A DNA stretch of 50,672 nucleotides from assembly GCA_025765615.1 (NCBI GenBank), contig JAIVFJ010000393.1, positions 1 through 50,672 of the forward strand, in the 5' to 3' direction. Position numbers and translations under genes: made by a program. This DNA comes from Zopfochytrium polystomum. Taxonomy: Eukaryota > Chytridiomycota > Chytridiomycetes > Chytridiales > Chytridiaceae. This document shows, piece after piece, positions 1 through 8,300 of this stretch (position 1 is its first letter; each line of letters begins with the position of its first letter). The notes under the pieces were generated by a model. That model ran no database searches. It saw only the letters and a program-made list of their open reading frames with translations, and was not told the origin of the DNA.

Positions 1-275
1 ATCAACAGACGTTGATAAGAACGAGCAACGTCCAAATTAGCTCTGTCAACTATTTTTATATTTGGAACGATTAATTTAATCAATGAATTTGGATTAAATT
101 TTGGTAAACGTGTTAAGGACGACTTACCGCTAATTTCTATTTTACGAATGGAATTTAGAGCTTGAATTGAATGTAACAGTTTACAATCATATATTTTTAA
201 ATTTTCCAAAGATGAAAAGGCAGGGATTGATTCAATAGGTATATTTTCAACACGTAAAGTGTTAAGCGATTCCAT
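1..275 (-). CDS. Leucine-rich-repeat fragment, runs off the window edge
   Basis: An open frame runs from an ATG at 275 to the window edge with no stop (at least 91 codons). It continues the short LRR-like units of the gene upstream (262-1224) but in another frame, overlapping its last codons. The units have the same Leu/Ile spacing. I infer that the two are one longer LRR protein divided by a single-base shift around 262-300. A separate partial gene is the alternative. The C-terminus lies outside the window. Confidence 0.5.
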   Translation of the reverse strand, partial: MESLNTLRVENIPIESIPAFSSLENLKIYDCKLLHSIQALNSIRKIEISGKSSLTRLPKFNPNSLIKLIVPNIKIVDRANLDVARSYQRLL

Positions 276-1224
276 GTTCAGAAGGGTTTAATAAGTAAAC
301 TGGACAAGATGTTAAAGTTAAGGTATGTAAATTCAAAAACGGAATCACGCCAAAAGTTTCGAACGAATCACATTTTTCTATGCTTAACTTTTTCAATCTT
401 GGGAGAAGAGGCAAAAGGGTGAATCTGTGACAACCTATAATACCAAAATCTTCTAGAATAGGTTGGGTATGAAATCCTCTCAAATTTGTACAATATTCAA
501 ATCTTACAATCTTTAGATTTGGATAAGGATGTCTTAATCTGAAATTGTGACAATCTCTTACAGTTAACTGTTCCAGATTCTGGAGATTAGGTAATCCTTG
601 AATTTGAGATTCAATTAATTCACATTTTTTAAGATTTTGTTGAACTGGTAATGAAGTGATGTGGTCACATTTTTCTATTTTTAAAAACTCCAAATTTAAA
701 TAAGAATATTCTATTACAAGATTTTTACATCTGTCTAAATCTAAACTTTTTAAGCTTGGCAATTGAGGGAGAAATGGAATAATACACTTTCTAAGTTGGA
801 GATTTACCAAATTTTTTGATGGAGATAAATTTTGAAAATTTGGCGCATATATTTGTAGATCTTGTAGATAAGGATACGAAGGAAGGGATTGAATGTTCCT
901 TTCGGTTTCTCTAATTAGAATATGTTTACGTAGTAATTTGTGTGAATATAATTTAAAATAATCAAATAAATTATCCTTTCTCACAACAAACGGAATTTGA
1001 TTGAAAATAAAATTATTCTCATCATTATAATTTACATTGTAATGTTCAAATATTAATTCTATTAATTCGCGCTCATAGTTTTTACCCAAATTATAGAGGC
1101 TACCTTTTGATTGATATAGATTTAAAAACTCTTTCATGTTACCCGTGACAATCAAAGTTTTAAATATGTTCATTACAGTTTCAGGTGGTATATTGTTAAA
1201 ATCGGCTCCATTGTTTCTATTCAT
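262..1224 (-). CDS. Leucine-rich-repeat protein with F-box-like N-terminus
   Basis: 320 aa. The first ~30 residues include IPPETVMNIF, the usual shape of an F-box helix 1. From about residue 105 there are roughly nine irregular LRR units of ~20-23 residues with the pattern LxxLxLxxCxxL. F-box/LRR proteins recruit substrates to SCF ubiquitin ligases, and viruses with many of them may redirect host ubiquitination; that role is inference here. The start has a TATAAATG context like several other genes in this window. The stop at 262 seems premature, because LRR units continue in another frame down to position 1. Confidence 0.6.
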   Translation of the reverse strand: MNRNNGADFNNIPPETVMNIFKTLIVTGNMKEFLNLYQSKGSLYNLGKNYERELIELIFEHYNVNYNDENNFIFNQIPFVVRKDNLFDYFKLYSHKLLRKHILIRETERNIQSLPSYPYLQDLQIYAPNFQNLSPSKNLVNLQLRKCIIPFLPQLPSLKSLDLDRCKNLVIEYSYLNLEFLKIEKCDHITSLPVQQNLKKCELIESQIQGLPNLQNLEQLTVRDCHNFRLRHPYPNLKIVRFEYCTNLRGFHTQPILEDFGIIGCHRFTLLPLLPRLKKLSIEKCDSFETFGVIPFLNLHTLTLTSCPVYLLNPSEHGIA

Positions 1225-1355
1225 TTATAAAAATCAAATATTTTAATTTTACTTAAAAGAAACGTAAACATCGCCACGAAAATCGAACATAATAATGTTT
1301 TCTGAACGAACATCATGCACCTGAACAATCAGTCTTAGTTTTCATTTAACATTAC

Positions 1356-1913
1356 TCAAAGTAAATCAAAGTATTTCATACAGTTGTAAGCTATCAAATC
1401 GAAAAAAAGGTGTTTGCTATAAAAATCGTCATACTTTATAAAAGATTTCACAGAACTGTCTTGATTTATAAATTGCAATATAATTTTTCTATTTGTAACA
1501 TATTTCTCTATGTGTGTAATAACTTCATTCTTTCTCTGATCACGTGTTTCTTTTATTTTTTGCATCAAATTATTCAAGTCTTCTTTTTTAAAATATATTT
1601 TACCATTTATATGCTCATGGCTCATTTGGATTAGATGGTGAGATGCCAAATGATGTTTTCTTTTGAGTCTTGAACACACACGTTTAATACAAATGTCACA
1701 CAACGAATAACTTAAGTCGAAACGTATCTGTGTGACACTTTTTCCACAGTCATAGCATTTTAACGAAACGTAGCTGTACCATTCTTTTACACTTGTTTTT
1801 GTATATTCTTTACATATGTCACGAAACATTGTATTTACATGAGATAATACAAATTTGGAAGTGTTGTCAGAACATTTGTCAAAAATGTTCTTGTATATTT
1901 CTGTTGGAAACAT
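1356..1913 (-). CDS. F-box-like protein with Cys4 zinc-binding motif
   Basis: 185 aa. The N-terminus (MFPTEIYKNIF) is F-box-like. It is followed by a treble-clef-like cysteine set, CYDC near residue 53 and CDIC near residue 73, and then a basic coiled segment. It is a shorter paralogue of the gene at 36397-37513, with the same order FPTEI, SHVN, CxDCGK, LCxxC. It lacks the long C-terminal domain of that paralogue. A ubiquitin-ligase adaptor role is inferred from the F-box resemblance only. Confidence 0.55.
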   Translation of the reverse strand: MFPTEIYKNIFDKCSDNTSKFVLSHVNTMFRDICKEYTKTSVKEWYSYVSLKCYDCGKSVTQIRFDLSYSLCDICIKRVCSRLKRKHHLASHHLIQMSHEHINGKIYFKKEDLNNLMQKIKETRDQRKNEVITHIEKYVTNRKIILQFINQDSSVKSFIKYDDFYSKHLFFDLIAYNCMKYFDLL

Positions 1914-2053
1914 TTCTCGTACACTTCTTTTAAATAAATTAATTTATTCGTAACAGTTTGATTTTCGAATCATTCCAGCACTCCACAGTAAAGCTCTATA
2001 AATAAACTTTTCGTTTGAAGTAAAAATTTATTGTTATTGTTATTGTTATTGAA

Positions 2054-2758
2054 ATGTTTTCCACACTTACATTAGATTATTATAACATTGATTACGAGAC
2101 AATGTCGCATGAAAACTTTTTGCCTCGAATCTCACTTACAACAAATGATCGAGAACGTATTCGAAATCTTACAAATGACAACAATGATTTCAAAACTGAA
2201 GAGGGTATGTCCATTCGTGTTTTTCTAGCTCGCGATAAATTTGATCAACCTGACTCTGACTTTTCAAAACCAATTATGTTTTACAATTTCATGAATTATG
2301 GAAATTACTATCATGAAAATTTCTTGCCAGTTATTCCACTTTCTTCAAATGACAAAGATCGTATTAGATCGTTAAAGAAAGGAGATTACTCATTTTCCAC
2401 AGATGCAGGATTACATATTAAACTTTATGTGACAAAAGTTGTTGAACAGAAACCAATTGAAATCGACACGTGTTCTGGAAAGAAAATGATGAGAGCTAAA
2501 TTAAATGATCCAGTTGAAACTCATTTTAGTTTTGACAAAAATAAATGCTATAAATGTCTATTGTGTAAAAAACCATTAGATTCAAAAGATTTGGCTGGAC
2601 ATTGTGTATTTGTATCGTATACAGGCATTGGTGCTTTTACTGAATCATTCGTTAAAATCGAAGGTGATCGCGTATTTTACAATTACCGACATACAATTGA
2701 TTTTTTCGACAATACACCATTGAACAAGTCATCTGGTAGATTTGCGTCATATTATTAA
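2054..2758 (+). CDS. Unknown protein with internal duplication
   Basis: 234 aa. Two copies of a ~55-residue module lie at about residues 18-75 and 82-140. Both contain HENFLPxIxL, a Asn-Asp-basic-Arg-Ile-Arg segment, and an acidic stretch followed by a beta-rich tail. The C-terminal third is different and has a CYKCLLCKKP cysteine cluster (two CxxC) near residue 160 that could bind zinc. A short (TTGTTA)n tract precedes the ATG. I do not recognise the family. Confidence 0.55.
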   Translation: MFSTLTLDYYNIDYETMSHENFLPRISLTTNDRERIRNLTNDNNDFKTEEGMSIRVFLARDKFDQPDSDFSKPIMFYNFMNYGNYYHENFLPVIPLSSNDKDRIRSLKKGDYSFSTDAGLHIKLYVTKVVEQKPIEIDTCSGKKMMRAKLNDPVETHFSFDKNKCYKCLLCKKPLDSKDLAGHCVFVSYTGIGAFTESFVKIEGDRVFYNYRHTIDFFDNTPLNKSSGRFASYY

Positions 2759-3466
2759 CTATTGTTGTCTTAACCAATTCAATACATCAACTCGAGACAT
2801 GTTTTGAATTTTGTCATATATAGAAGATGAAAAATGTGTACTTGGAAAATCGTCACTTGAAACAGCAAAGAACTTGAAACCTGAATGTCTGTAATAACGT
2901 TCTAATAATCGAACAGAAATGTGCGAGTTGCAGTTTCCAAAAATGACAGGAATTTTACAAGTGTGAGCTGTATTCCAAACTGATTTGAACACAATTTGAG
3001 AAAAAATATCGTGGTTTGGTAAAAAACCCTCACGATCACTATATAAATAAGAAGCAATGTGTGCAGCAACATCTTCAGGCGTGGACCATCGTTTGTTCCA
3101 GTAAACAATGTTTCCATCTTGATCACCATGTGCTATTAAAACGATCGTTCTAATTTCGTTCATGTTGATCTTTTCCAAAGCGTGCCAATCGAAATGCTCA
3201 CAAACACGTATGATTTGAGCATCATATATATTTGGACCTATTATGTTTGTGAAAAACGCAGAATCAAACTTGACAGATGGTATAAAAAATACAAGATCAC
3301 GCATTTTTATTTGACGACGAAACGACATAATTGTCTTCCACCAGTTTTGAATTCGTTTTATCTGTTCAATTTCATAACATGTCATACGCTCAAAATGTGC
3401 TATTTTGTGTTGCAAGTTGTTTTTTGTCACCACTAAAGAACTCAAGTATTGTAAAGAATACACCAT
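2759..3466 (-). CDS. Putative caspase/CHAT-like protease-fold protein, dyad intact
   Basis: 235 aa. The N-terminal ~60 residues carry an IQ-like motif (IQNWWKTIMSFRR). The remainder alternates beta strands and helices with two motifs typical of caspase-hemoglobinase folds: a hydrophobic strand ending in AHGD (His113) and another ending in FGNCNSH (Cys179). This gives a plausible His-Cys dyad. Substrate and role are unknown. It is a tandem copy of the gene at 3506-4285, which has lost both residues. The assignment rests on motif spacing only; an unrelated Rossmann-like fold is possible. Confidence 0.45.
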   Translation of the reverse strand: MVYSLQYLSSLVVTKNNLQHKIAHFERMTCYEIEQIKRIQNWWKTIMSFRRQIKMRDLVFFIPSVKFDSAFFTNIIGPNIYDAQIIRVCEHFDWHALEKINMNEIRTIVLIAHGDQDGNIVYWNKRWSTPEDVAAHIASYLYSDREGFLPNHDIFSQIVFKSVWNTAHTCKIPVIFGNCNSHISVRLLERYYRHSGFKFFAVSSDDFPSTHFSSSIYDKIQNMSRVDVLNWLRQQ

Positions 3467-3505
3467 TTAATTTGTTATTGTATTCTTTTCGATACAACAT
3501 TCATT

Positions 3506-4285
3506 TTATTGTAGATTATTCAACCAATTCAATACGTGAGCTCGAGACATATTTTGAAGTTGATCAAAAATACTAAACCTGCTGTGATAATCTTGATTAT
3601 AGGGTGTTTCTTGCGAATCGTCACGTGAAATAGCAAAGAACTTATATGAGTCAGATTCTTGAATATACGCAACAGTTTTGTGAGAATTATAGTTTCCAAA
3701 TAGTACAGGAATTTTAATGTTCTGTATTGGATTCCACACTGTTTGAAATGCTATGTTTGAAAATATATCAGACGTAAATGTTGCATGAAGGACAAATTTA
3801 CGATCTTTACATATATTATTAATGATGTGAGCAGCCACGTCATTTGGAGCGCTAAATATATCTCTCGTGTAAATTATATTTCCATTAACGTCACTTTGAC
3901 CAATTACGATTATAGATCTGATGTCATTTACATTGAATCTCCTTAATTGTGACCATTCGTATGATGAATTTACGTTCACTATGAATGGGTTTTGAGCTCG
4001 TAAACCATAAACGTTTGTAAGAAGTGTTGCAGCTGAATTAAACGAGATCTGTTGGTGGTTGGGAAAATTTGACATTATGATGACGAGATCTCTCATAGGA
4101 CGACGAAACGACATAATTGTCTTCCACCAGTTTTGAATTCGTTTTATTTGTTCTATTTCATAACATGTCATTCGTTCGAAGTAAGCAATTTTGTGTTGCA
4201 AGTTGTTTTTTGTCACCACTAAAGAACTCAAGTATTGTAAAGAATACACCATTTGATTTGTTATTGTATTCTTTTCTATATTCAT
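3506..4285 (-). CDS. Degenerate paralogue of the caspase/CHAT-like protein
   Basis: 259 aa, a tandem paralogue of 2759-3466. The N-terminal ~55 shared residues are almost identical, down to the nucleotide level (compare plus-strand 3310-3360 with 4090-4150). The rest is diverged. The AHGD motif has become GQSD (Gln130) and FGNCNSH has become FGNYNSH, so both presumed catalytic residues are gone while the fold-forming strands remain. This is the pattern of a pseudo-enzyme that may act as a decoy or regulator (inference). It starts about 12 codons further upstream than its neighbour. Confidence 0.5.
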   Translation of the reverse strand: MNIEKNTITNQMVYSLQYLSSLVVTKNNLQHKIAYFERMTCYEIEQIKRIQNWWKTIMSFRRPMRDLVIIMSNFPNHQQISFNSAATLLTNVYGLRAQNPFIVNVNSSYEWSQLRRFNVNDIRSIIVIGQSDVNGNIIYTRDIFSAPNDVAAHIINNICKDRKFVLHATFTSDIFSNIAFQTVWNPIQNIKIPVLFGNYNSHKTVAYIQESDSYKFFAISRDDSQETPYNQDYHSRFSIFDQLQNMSRAHVLNWLNNLQ

Positions 4286-4310
4286 TTCAGTTTTATTTAT
4301 TTTTTGATGA

Positions 4311-5240
4311 TTATTTTTTTCTTTTCTGACGCTTTTTGTTATTAATTTGTTGAAAAGCTTCTATCATACTAATACTTTTATCATCAATGTTGTCTGGATT
4401 TGTAGTTTCAATCTCAAATTCATCCAAATTTTTGTTTTTCACTTCATTAATTTCTTTCCACAAAGTTTCTTGTTCATTTCTAAGATTTCTAATTTTTTCT
4501 TCTACTGATTTTTTTTTGCTTGATTTATTAGTATTGTCAATTGATTCTAATGTTTTATATTCTATAATATGTGTTAATGATATACTTAATCGTTCTTCTT
4601 CAGCTGCTTTCATATCAAATATTTGTTTAAGCTCGCGAATTGTTTCTTGTTTTTTAATATGTCTTCTAAAATTGTCACGTACATATTGTACTTGACCACA
4701 AAACTTATTAACTAAGTTCTTTAATTTCTGTATTACATTAAATATATAAATCATATGTAATACTTCAAGCATGTGTTTATTCTTATTGAAGAATGGATCA
4801 TTTCTTCTTAAGTTTCCACTTTTATCATTATCACATTCATGAATATATTTTACACGATAAACTATACAATAAAATATATCTTGTTCTAATTTACAATGTA
4901 AAACTGGTTCAATATATTTTCCATTTTTACCATCATAGTTTGTGTCGAAAACAAGTTTATAAATTTCTCCAACATATAACACATATATTTCCTGCAGTAA
5001 CTCGTATTCGTTTGCATTTTCGATTTCATCAATTCTATTTTCATAATCTGTTGTTACAATAGTTTCAAATCTATGCAGAATATCATAATTACAAATTTTC
5101 GAATAATGATAATTTCCATATATATCATCACATTCTTTCTTACTCAAGTCAAAATCAAATTTCGTGACAAATTTTCCAATTTCATTTTTGTAATTTTTGA
5201 AATGTCTTTTGCCCCAATCATATGCAAGATCACCTAACAT
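4311..5240 (-). CDS. Unknown charged protein with C-terminal coiled coil
   Basis: 309 aa. Residues ~15-165 form a conserved block also found in the broken copy at 19046-19548: CDD(I/V)Y, SKIC(N/K)YD, LHRFE, EIYK, NYDG, LRRNDP. Residues ~200-300 are highly charged and predicted coiled coil, ending in a basic KKRQKRKK tail that could be a nuclear localisation signal. I do not recognise the family. It abuts the heme-oxygenase-like gene on the same strand with a ~10-bp gap, so the two could share a transcript. Confidence 0.5.
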   Translation of the reverse strand: MLGDLAYDWGKRHFKNYKNEIGKFVTKFDFDLSKKECDDIYGNYHYSKICNYDILHRFETIVTTDYENRIDEIENANEYELLQEIYVLYVGEIYKLVFDTNYDGKNGKYIEPVLHCKLEQDIFYCIVYRVKYIHECDNDKSGNLRRNDPFFNKNKHMLEVLHMIYIFNVIQKLKNLVNKFCGQVQYVRDNFRRHIKKQETIRELKQIFDMKAAEEERLSISLTHIIEYKTLESIDNTNKSSKKKSVEEKIRNLRNEQETLWKEINEVKNKNLDEFEIETTNPDNIDDKSISMIEAFQQINNKKRQKRKK

Positions 5241-5249
5241 GTTTATCTT

Positions 5250-5744
5250 TTACAATAATATTAATTTGTCCAAATGTTGTTCAATAAGTTTGTACATTTC
5301 TTTTGTATTTTGAATGAATAGTTCAGTGTCATCGTCATCTACATTTTTGTCAATATATTCTTTTAATTCTCGTTTATTTTCATCAGTAAAGTTGAAAAGA
5401 TGGTGATGCGATTCGTCAATAAATTTTCTAAGCATTCTTCCACCCGCCATTAAACTTAAATACCAAAGATAGATTTGATTTAGAAACAAAAGATTATTAT
5501 CAGTGTCAGATTGTATTTTAATGAACAAAGGAGACACACATTTTTCAGGCATTTGATTTTGAATAACATTGTGTAAGAAACTTAGCTCAGATATTTGTTG
5601 AACGTGTGGTTGTAAAATAGACAGTACATTTTCAATTAGTTTAACATATTCAGGTCCAAATGACGTTGACTTGAAAAATGTGTGAGAATCTACTTTATAA
5701 TGTTCATGTTTTGTTTCAATGTACACAAGTTTACACAATGACAT
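5250..5744 (-). CDS. Heme oxygenase-like protein
   Basis: 164 aa, all-helical. The N-terminus has TKxxHxxVD (His15), the pattern of the heme-iron proximal histidine in bacterial BphO-type enzymes. Residues 91-107 (YLWYLSLMAGGRMLRK, with Gly101-Gly102) match the glycine-rich distal helix of heme oxygenases. The family opens heme to biliverdin, CO and Fe2+ with reductant and O2. At 164 aa it is shorter than most members (about 200-240). It is transcribed divergently from the phytochrome-like gene with a 41-bp gap, and phytochromes need exactly this biliverdin. The similarity is moderate; another all-helical fold such as TENA is a less likely alternative. Confidence 0.6.
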   Translation of the reverse strand: MSLCKLVYIETKHEHYKVDSHTFFKSTSFGPEYVKLIENVLSILQPHVQQISELSFLHNVIQNQMPEKCVSPLFIKIQSDTDNNLLFLNQIYLWYLSLMAGGRMLRKFIDESHHHLFNFTDENKRELKEYIDKNVDDDDTELFIQNTKEMYKLIEQHLDKLILL

Positions 5745-5785
5745 GTAAATTTATATATTAATTTAAAAATCTTGTTTGAACATAA
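5745..5785. promoter_or_regulatory. Short shared divergent promoter region
   Basis: This 41-bp, almost pure A/T gap separates the two divergent start codons (heme-oxygenase-like and phytochrome-like). It must hold start signals for both genes unless these lie inside the coding regions. An ATAAATG context precedes the plus-strand start at 5786. No consensus element was identified beyond AT richness. Confidence 0.35.
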
Positions 5786-6443
5786 ATGGAAATTTCCTGC
5801 AACAACCCAAGGAAGTTTAATAAAATACAAAGTATTGGGTTTTTTGTTTATATTGGATAAAAGCACTTTGCAAATTCTAGCATTTTCTGAGAATGTTCCA
5901 AATGAATTTAACAAATCACGTTCTTGCTTATATAATCTATCAAATTTTACAAAACTATTAGATAATGATTATCAAGACTTTGTTCTAAAATGTTTATTGA
6001 ACAAAGTTGAACAAAAGTCGACAAGAGTTGTTTTTTTTAGTAATGGAACTGACTATTATTGTCACATGTTCAAGTCAGCTGATTATATTGTTTTAGAACT
6101 TGAACGAAAAACAAATGATATAAAACTTTTTTTTGAACACAATGTCTACTATACAAAAGAGACTCTTGTAAAAAATATAAAACTATTAACTGGATTCAAA
6201 CGTGTGATGTATTATGAGTTTACTGAAAATTGGAATGGATATATTTCTGTTGAGGAGAGTGATTACGATCGTTCCTTTTTGAATGTGTATTTCTATGATA
6301 CAGATATTCCTCATTATGTTAGGGAAGTTTTTTGCAAAAATCCTGTAAGATACATTTATGATTGTAATGATGAAGGTGTATGTATTGATTGGATTAACAA
6401 TGACATTATACACAAACTTGATGCAAAAATAGTGAAATATTAA
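5786..6443 (+). CDS. Phytochrome-like photoreceptor, N-terminal PAS-GAF segment
   Basis: First of three frame-shifted parts of one ~2.5-kb gene. From ATG 5786 the first frame gives a Cys at codon 5 (5798-5800) followed by Pro and an IQxxG, the spacing of the bilin-binding Cys and IQPHG motif of bacteriophytochromes. That frame closes at 5860. The PAS domain continues in a second frame that joins at a six-T run (5840-5845). The following GAF segment has FKRVMYYEF and TDIPHYVREVF, matching the FDRVMVYRF and DIPxxARxLY motifs; the invariant Asp is at 6303-6305. It ends early at 6443 after an A5 run. No alternative family fits these motifs as well. Confidence 0.75.
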
Positions 6444-6445
6444 AT

Positions 6446-7294
6446 ACAACAGAATCTCACAAACATTTTCTTAAATCTTTAAATGCCTGCTGTTCTTTTT
6501 CTATAGCAATAATGGTTGACAATAAACTTGTTGGTTTAATTATTTGTCAGAACGATGTTCCCAAATATTTGAATCCATTTATGCGACAAAAATGTTTTAA
6601 TCTTGTTGATTCTTATTCAACAAATATTACAAATTCACTCGTTGTCGATGAAGATAACTTCAATGTTTCCATTTATAACATGCACAAAAAAATAGGTATG
6701 TTCAAATTTGTGTCTGAATCAGAATTTAATCACATAAGAGAAAGTGTTTTTGAAAAAATCTATGAAATGACACATTCAGATTTCATTATTGGCTCATTTG
6801 GAACTTCATCAGTTTTAAATCAAGATCATTTTATGTTCTCTATTATCAATTCAAATATAGAAAAATTTGCTGACACATTTTACAGCAATAATATTCAAGT
6901 TGATTTGTCTAAAATCATCAATGTCACCATTCCTGAAGACATTTGTAAATGTTTAATTGTCATAAAGATTTCAAATTCTAATTGGGTTGCTTTGATAAAA
7001 AAAGGTCACAAAAAAACTGTAACATGGGCTGGAGAAAAAGTCATTTATCAAGCTGGATCTACCACCTTGCCTAGACGTGATTTTTCTTTAATCAAATCCT
7101 CCATATATGACGTTGAAAAATTCAAACTGAGCACAAAAAATGTCAATTATATTCAGCAACTTTTGCTGTTCATATTTGATAGAACAGATGGTAAAACTAC
7201 TTTACAGAATACTTTTTATCACATAACGTTCGAAATCAATACACCTTTTTTTCAAATATCATGCATGAAATTCGCAATCCTATTAATGCTTTAA
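6446..7294 (+). CDS. Phytochrome-like photoreceptor, GAF end and PHY domain
   Basis: Second part of the same gene. The frame is open before the ATG at 6512, and codons from 6446 complete the GAF domain: TESH (His at 6458-6460) aligns residue by residue with the (S/T)PxH bilin-contacting histidine, although the Tyr found four to five residues later in the family is Phe here. VDNKLVGLIICQND matches the last GAF strands. The PHY domain has WAG (Trp at 7025-7027) and PRRDF (7070-7084), the tongue motifs W(G/A)G and PRxSF, with Ser changed to Asp. The true frame leaves this ORF at a seven-T run (7246-7252). Confidence 0.75.
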   Translation, partial: TTESHKHFLKSLNACCSFSIAIMVDNKLVGLIICQNDVPKYLNPFMRQKCFNLVDSYSTNITNSLVVDEDNFNVSIYNMHKKIGMFKFVSESEFNHIRESVFEKIYEMTHSDFIIGSFGTSSVLNQDHFMFSIINSNIEKFADTFYSNNIQVDLSKIINVTIPEDICKCLIVIKISNSNWVALIKKGHKKTVTWAGEKVIYQAGSTTLPRRDFSLIKSSIYDVEKFKLSTKNVNYIQQLLLFIFDRTDGKTTLQNTFYHITFEINTPFFQISCMKFAILLML

Positions 7295-8262
7295 TTGGAC
7301 TCTTTGATATTCTTAATTGTGAAAAAGTTTATGATCAAAATATTATTGATGATGGCATTAAAATTAGTAAAAAAATATTGGAGCTCACTACAAATGTTAT
7401 TAATTTCGACAAATTCACACAAAAAGAATCCCTCAGTATTTCTGAAATAAATTGGAATAATGTTTTAGAAGAATCCATTCAAACTTACAAGTATATTTTA
7501 CGCAAAGATGTCAATTTCTCTTACAATATCGACAAGGATTTACCTGTCCTTGTTACTGATGTCGTTAAAATAAAACATTTATTAACAAATCTTCTTAGTA
7601 ATTCTGTTAAATTTACTAATAAAGGATTTATTAAAATTCATGTAAGCATGCTTTGTATTGTTTATGATATTTGTTGGATTCAAATTAGAGTTATAGACTC
7701 TGGTTGTGGTATTCCTAAAAACAAACAGTTGCAACTTTTTCAAATGTTTGAGCAAATCAATCAAGACTATGTCAATAGTAGTGGTATAGGTCTTTTTTTG
7801 TGCTCTCAAATCATTTCCTTATTACATGGAAGTGTTGATCTTGATTCCGAAGAAAATGTCGGAACCACTGTCACCATTAAACTTCCAATGTCTATTAAAC
7901 ATTCTAAATTACAACCACATATTCTCATCGTTGACGACGATCTTACTAATAGAAAAGTTTTGGAATATAAATTGAAGAAAAATTTCAAAACAACATCAGC
8001 GAAATCAGGTCAAGAAGCAATTGACTTGGTTCAAAAAATGCAATTCGACTTGATTTTAATGGATCTCCAAATGCCTGGAATTTCAGGTATTGAAGCTACT
8101 AATATTATAAGAAACAAACATTTATTTAACAAAAAAATTATTGCCGTCACAGGACATTCTTTTGATTCGGATTTTTATGCAAATCATGGATTTGATGACG
8201 TTTTACTCAAACCAATTGATTTCAATAAACTCGAAAGTTTTTTATATCACTTTTTAGAATAG
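7261..8262 (+). CDS. Phytochrome-like photoreceptor, histidine kinase and receiver domains
   Basis: Third part, 333 aa, continuous from the H-box. HisKA has MHEIRNPINALIG (phospho-accepting His at 7264-7266). HATPase has N box LLTNLLSNSVKFT, G1 DSGCGIP, F box MFEQ and G2 SGIGLFL. The C-terminal receiver domain has the acidic pocket VDDD, the phospho-acceptor Asp in LMDLQMPG (8062-8064), the Thr in VTGHS and the Lys in LLKPID. All catalytic residues are present, so this is a hybrid sensor kinase able in principle to autophosphorylate and pass phosphate to its own receiver. The reading frame extends in-frame upstream through FFSNI, so 7261 is an internal Met and not the true start. Confidence 0.85.
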   Translation: MHEIRNPINALIGLFDILNCEKVYDQNIIDDGIKISKKILELTTNVINFDKFTQKESLSISEINWNNVLEESIQTYKYILRKDVNFSYNIDKDLPVLVTDVVKIKHLLTNLLSNSVKFTNKGFIKIHVSMLCIVYDICWIQIRVIDSGCGIPKNKQLQLFQMFEQINQDYVNSSGIGLFLCSQIISLLHGSVDLDSEENVGTTVTIKLPMSIKHSKLQPHILIVDDDLTNRKVLEYKLKKNFKTTSAKSGQEAIDLVQKMQFDLILMDLQMPGISGIEATNIIRNKHLFNKKIIAVTGHSFDSDFYANHGFDDVLLKPIDFNKLESFLYHFLE

Positions 8263-8300
8263 CGCGAATATAGTTCTTTAGAATATTGTTTTGTATTTTA

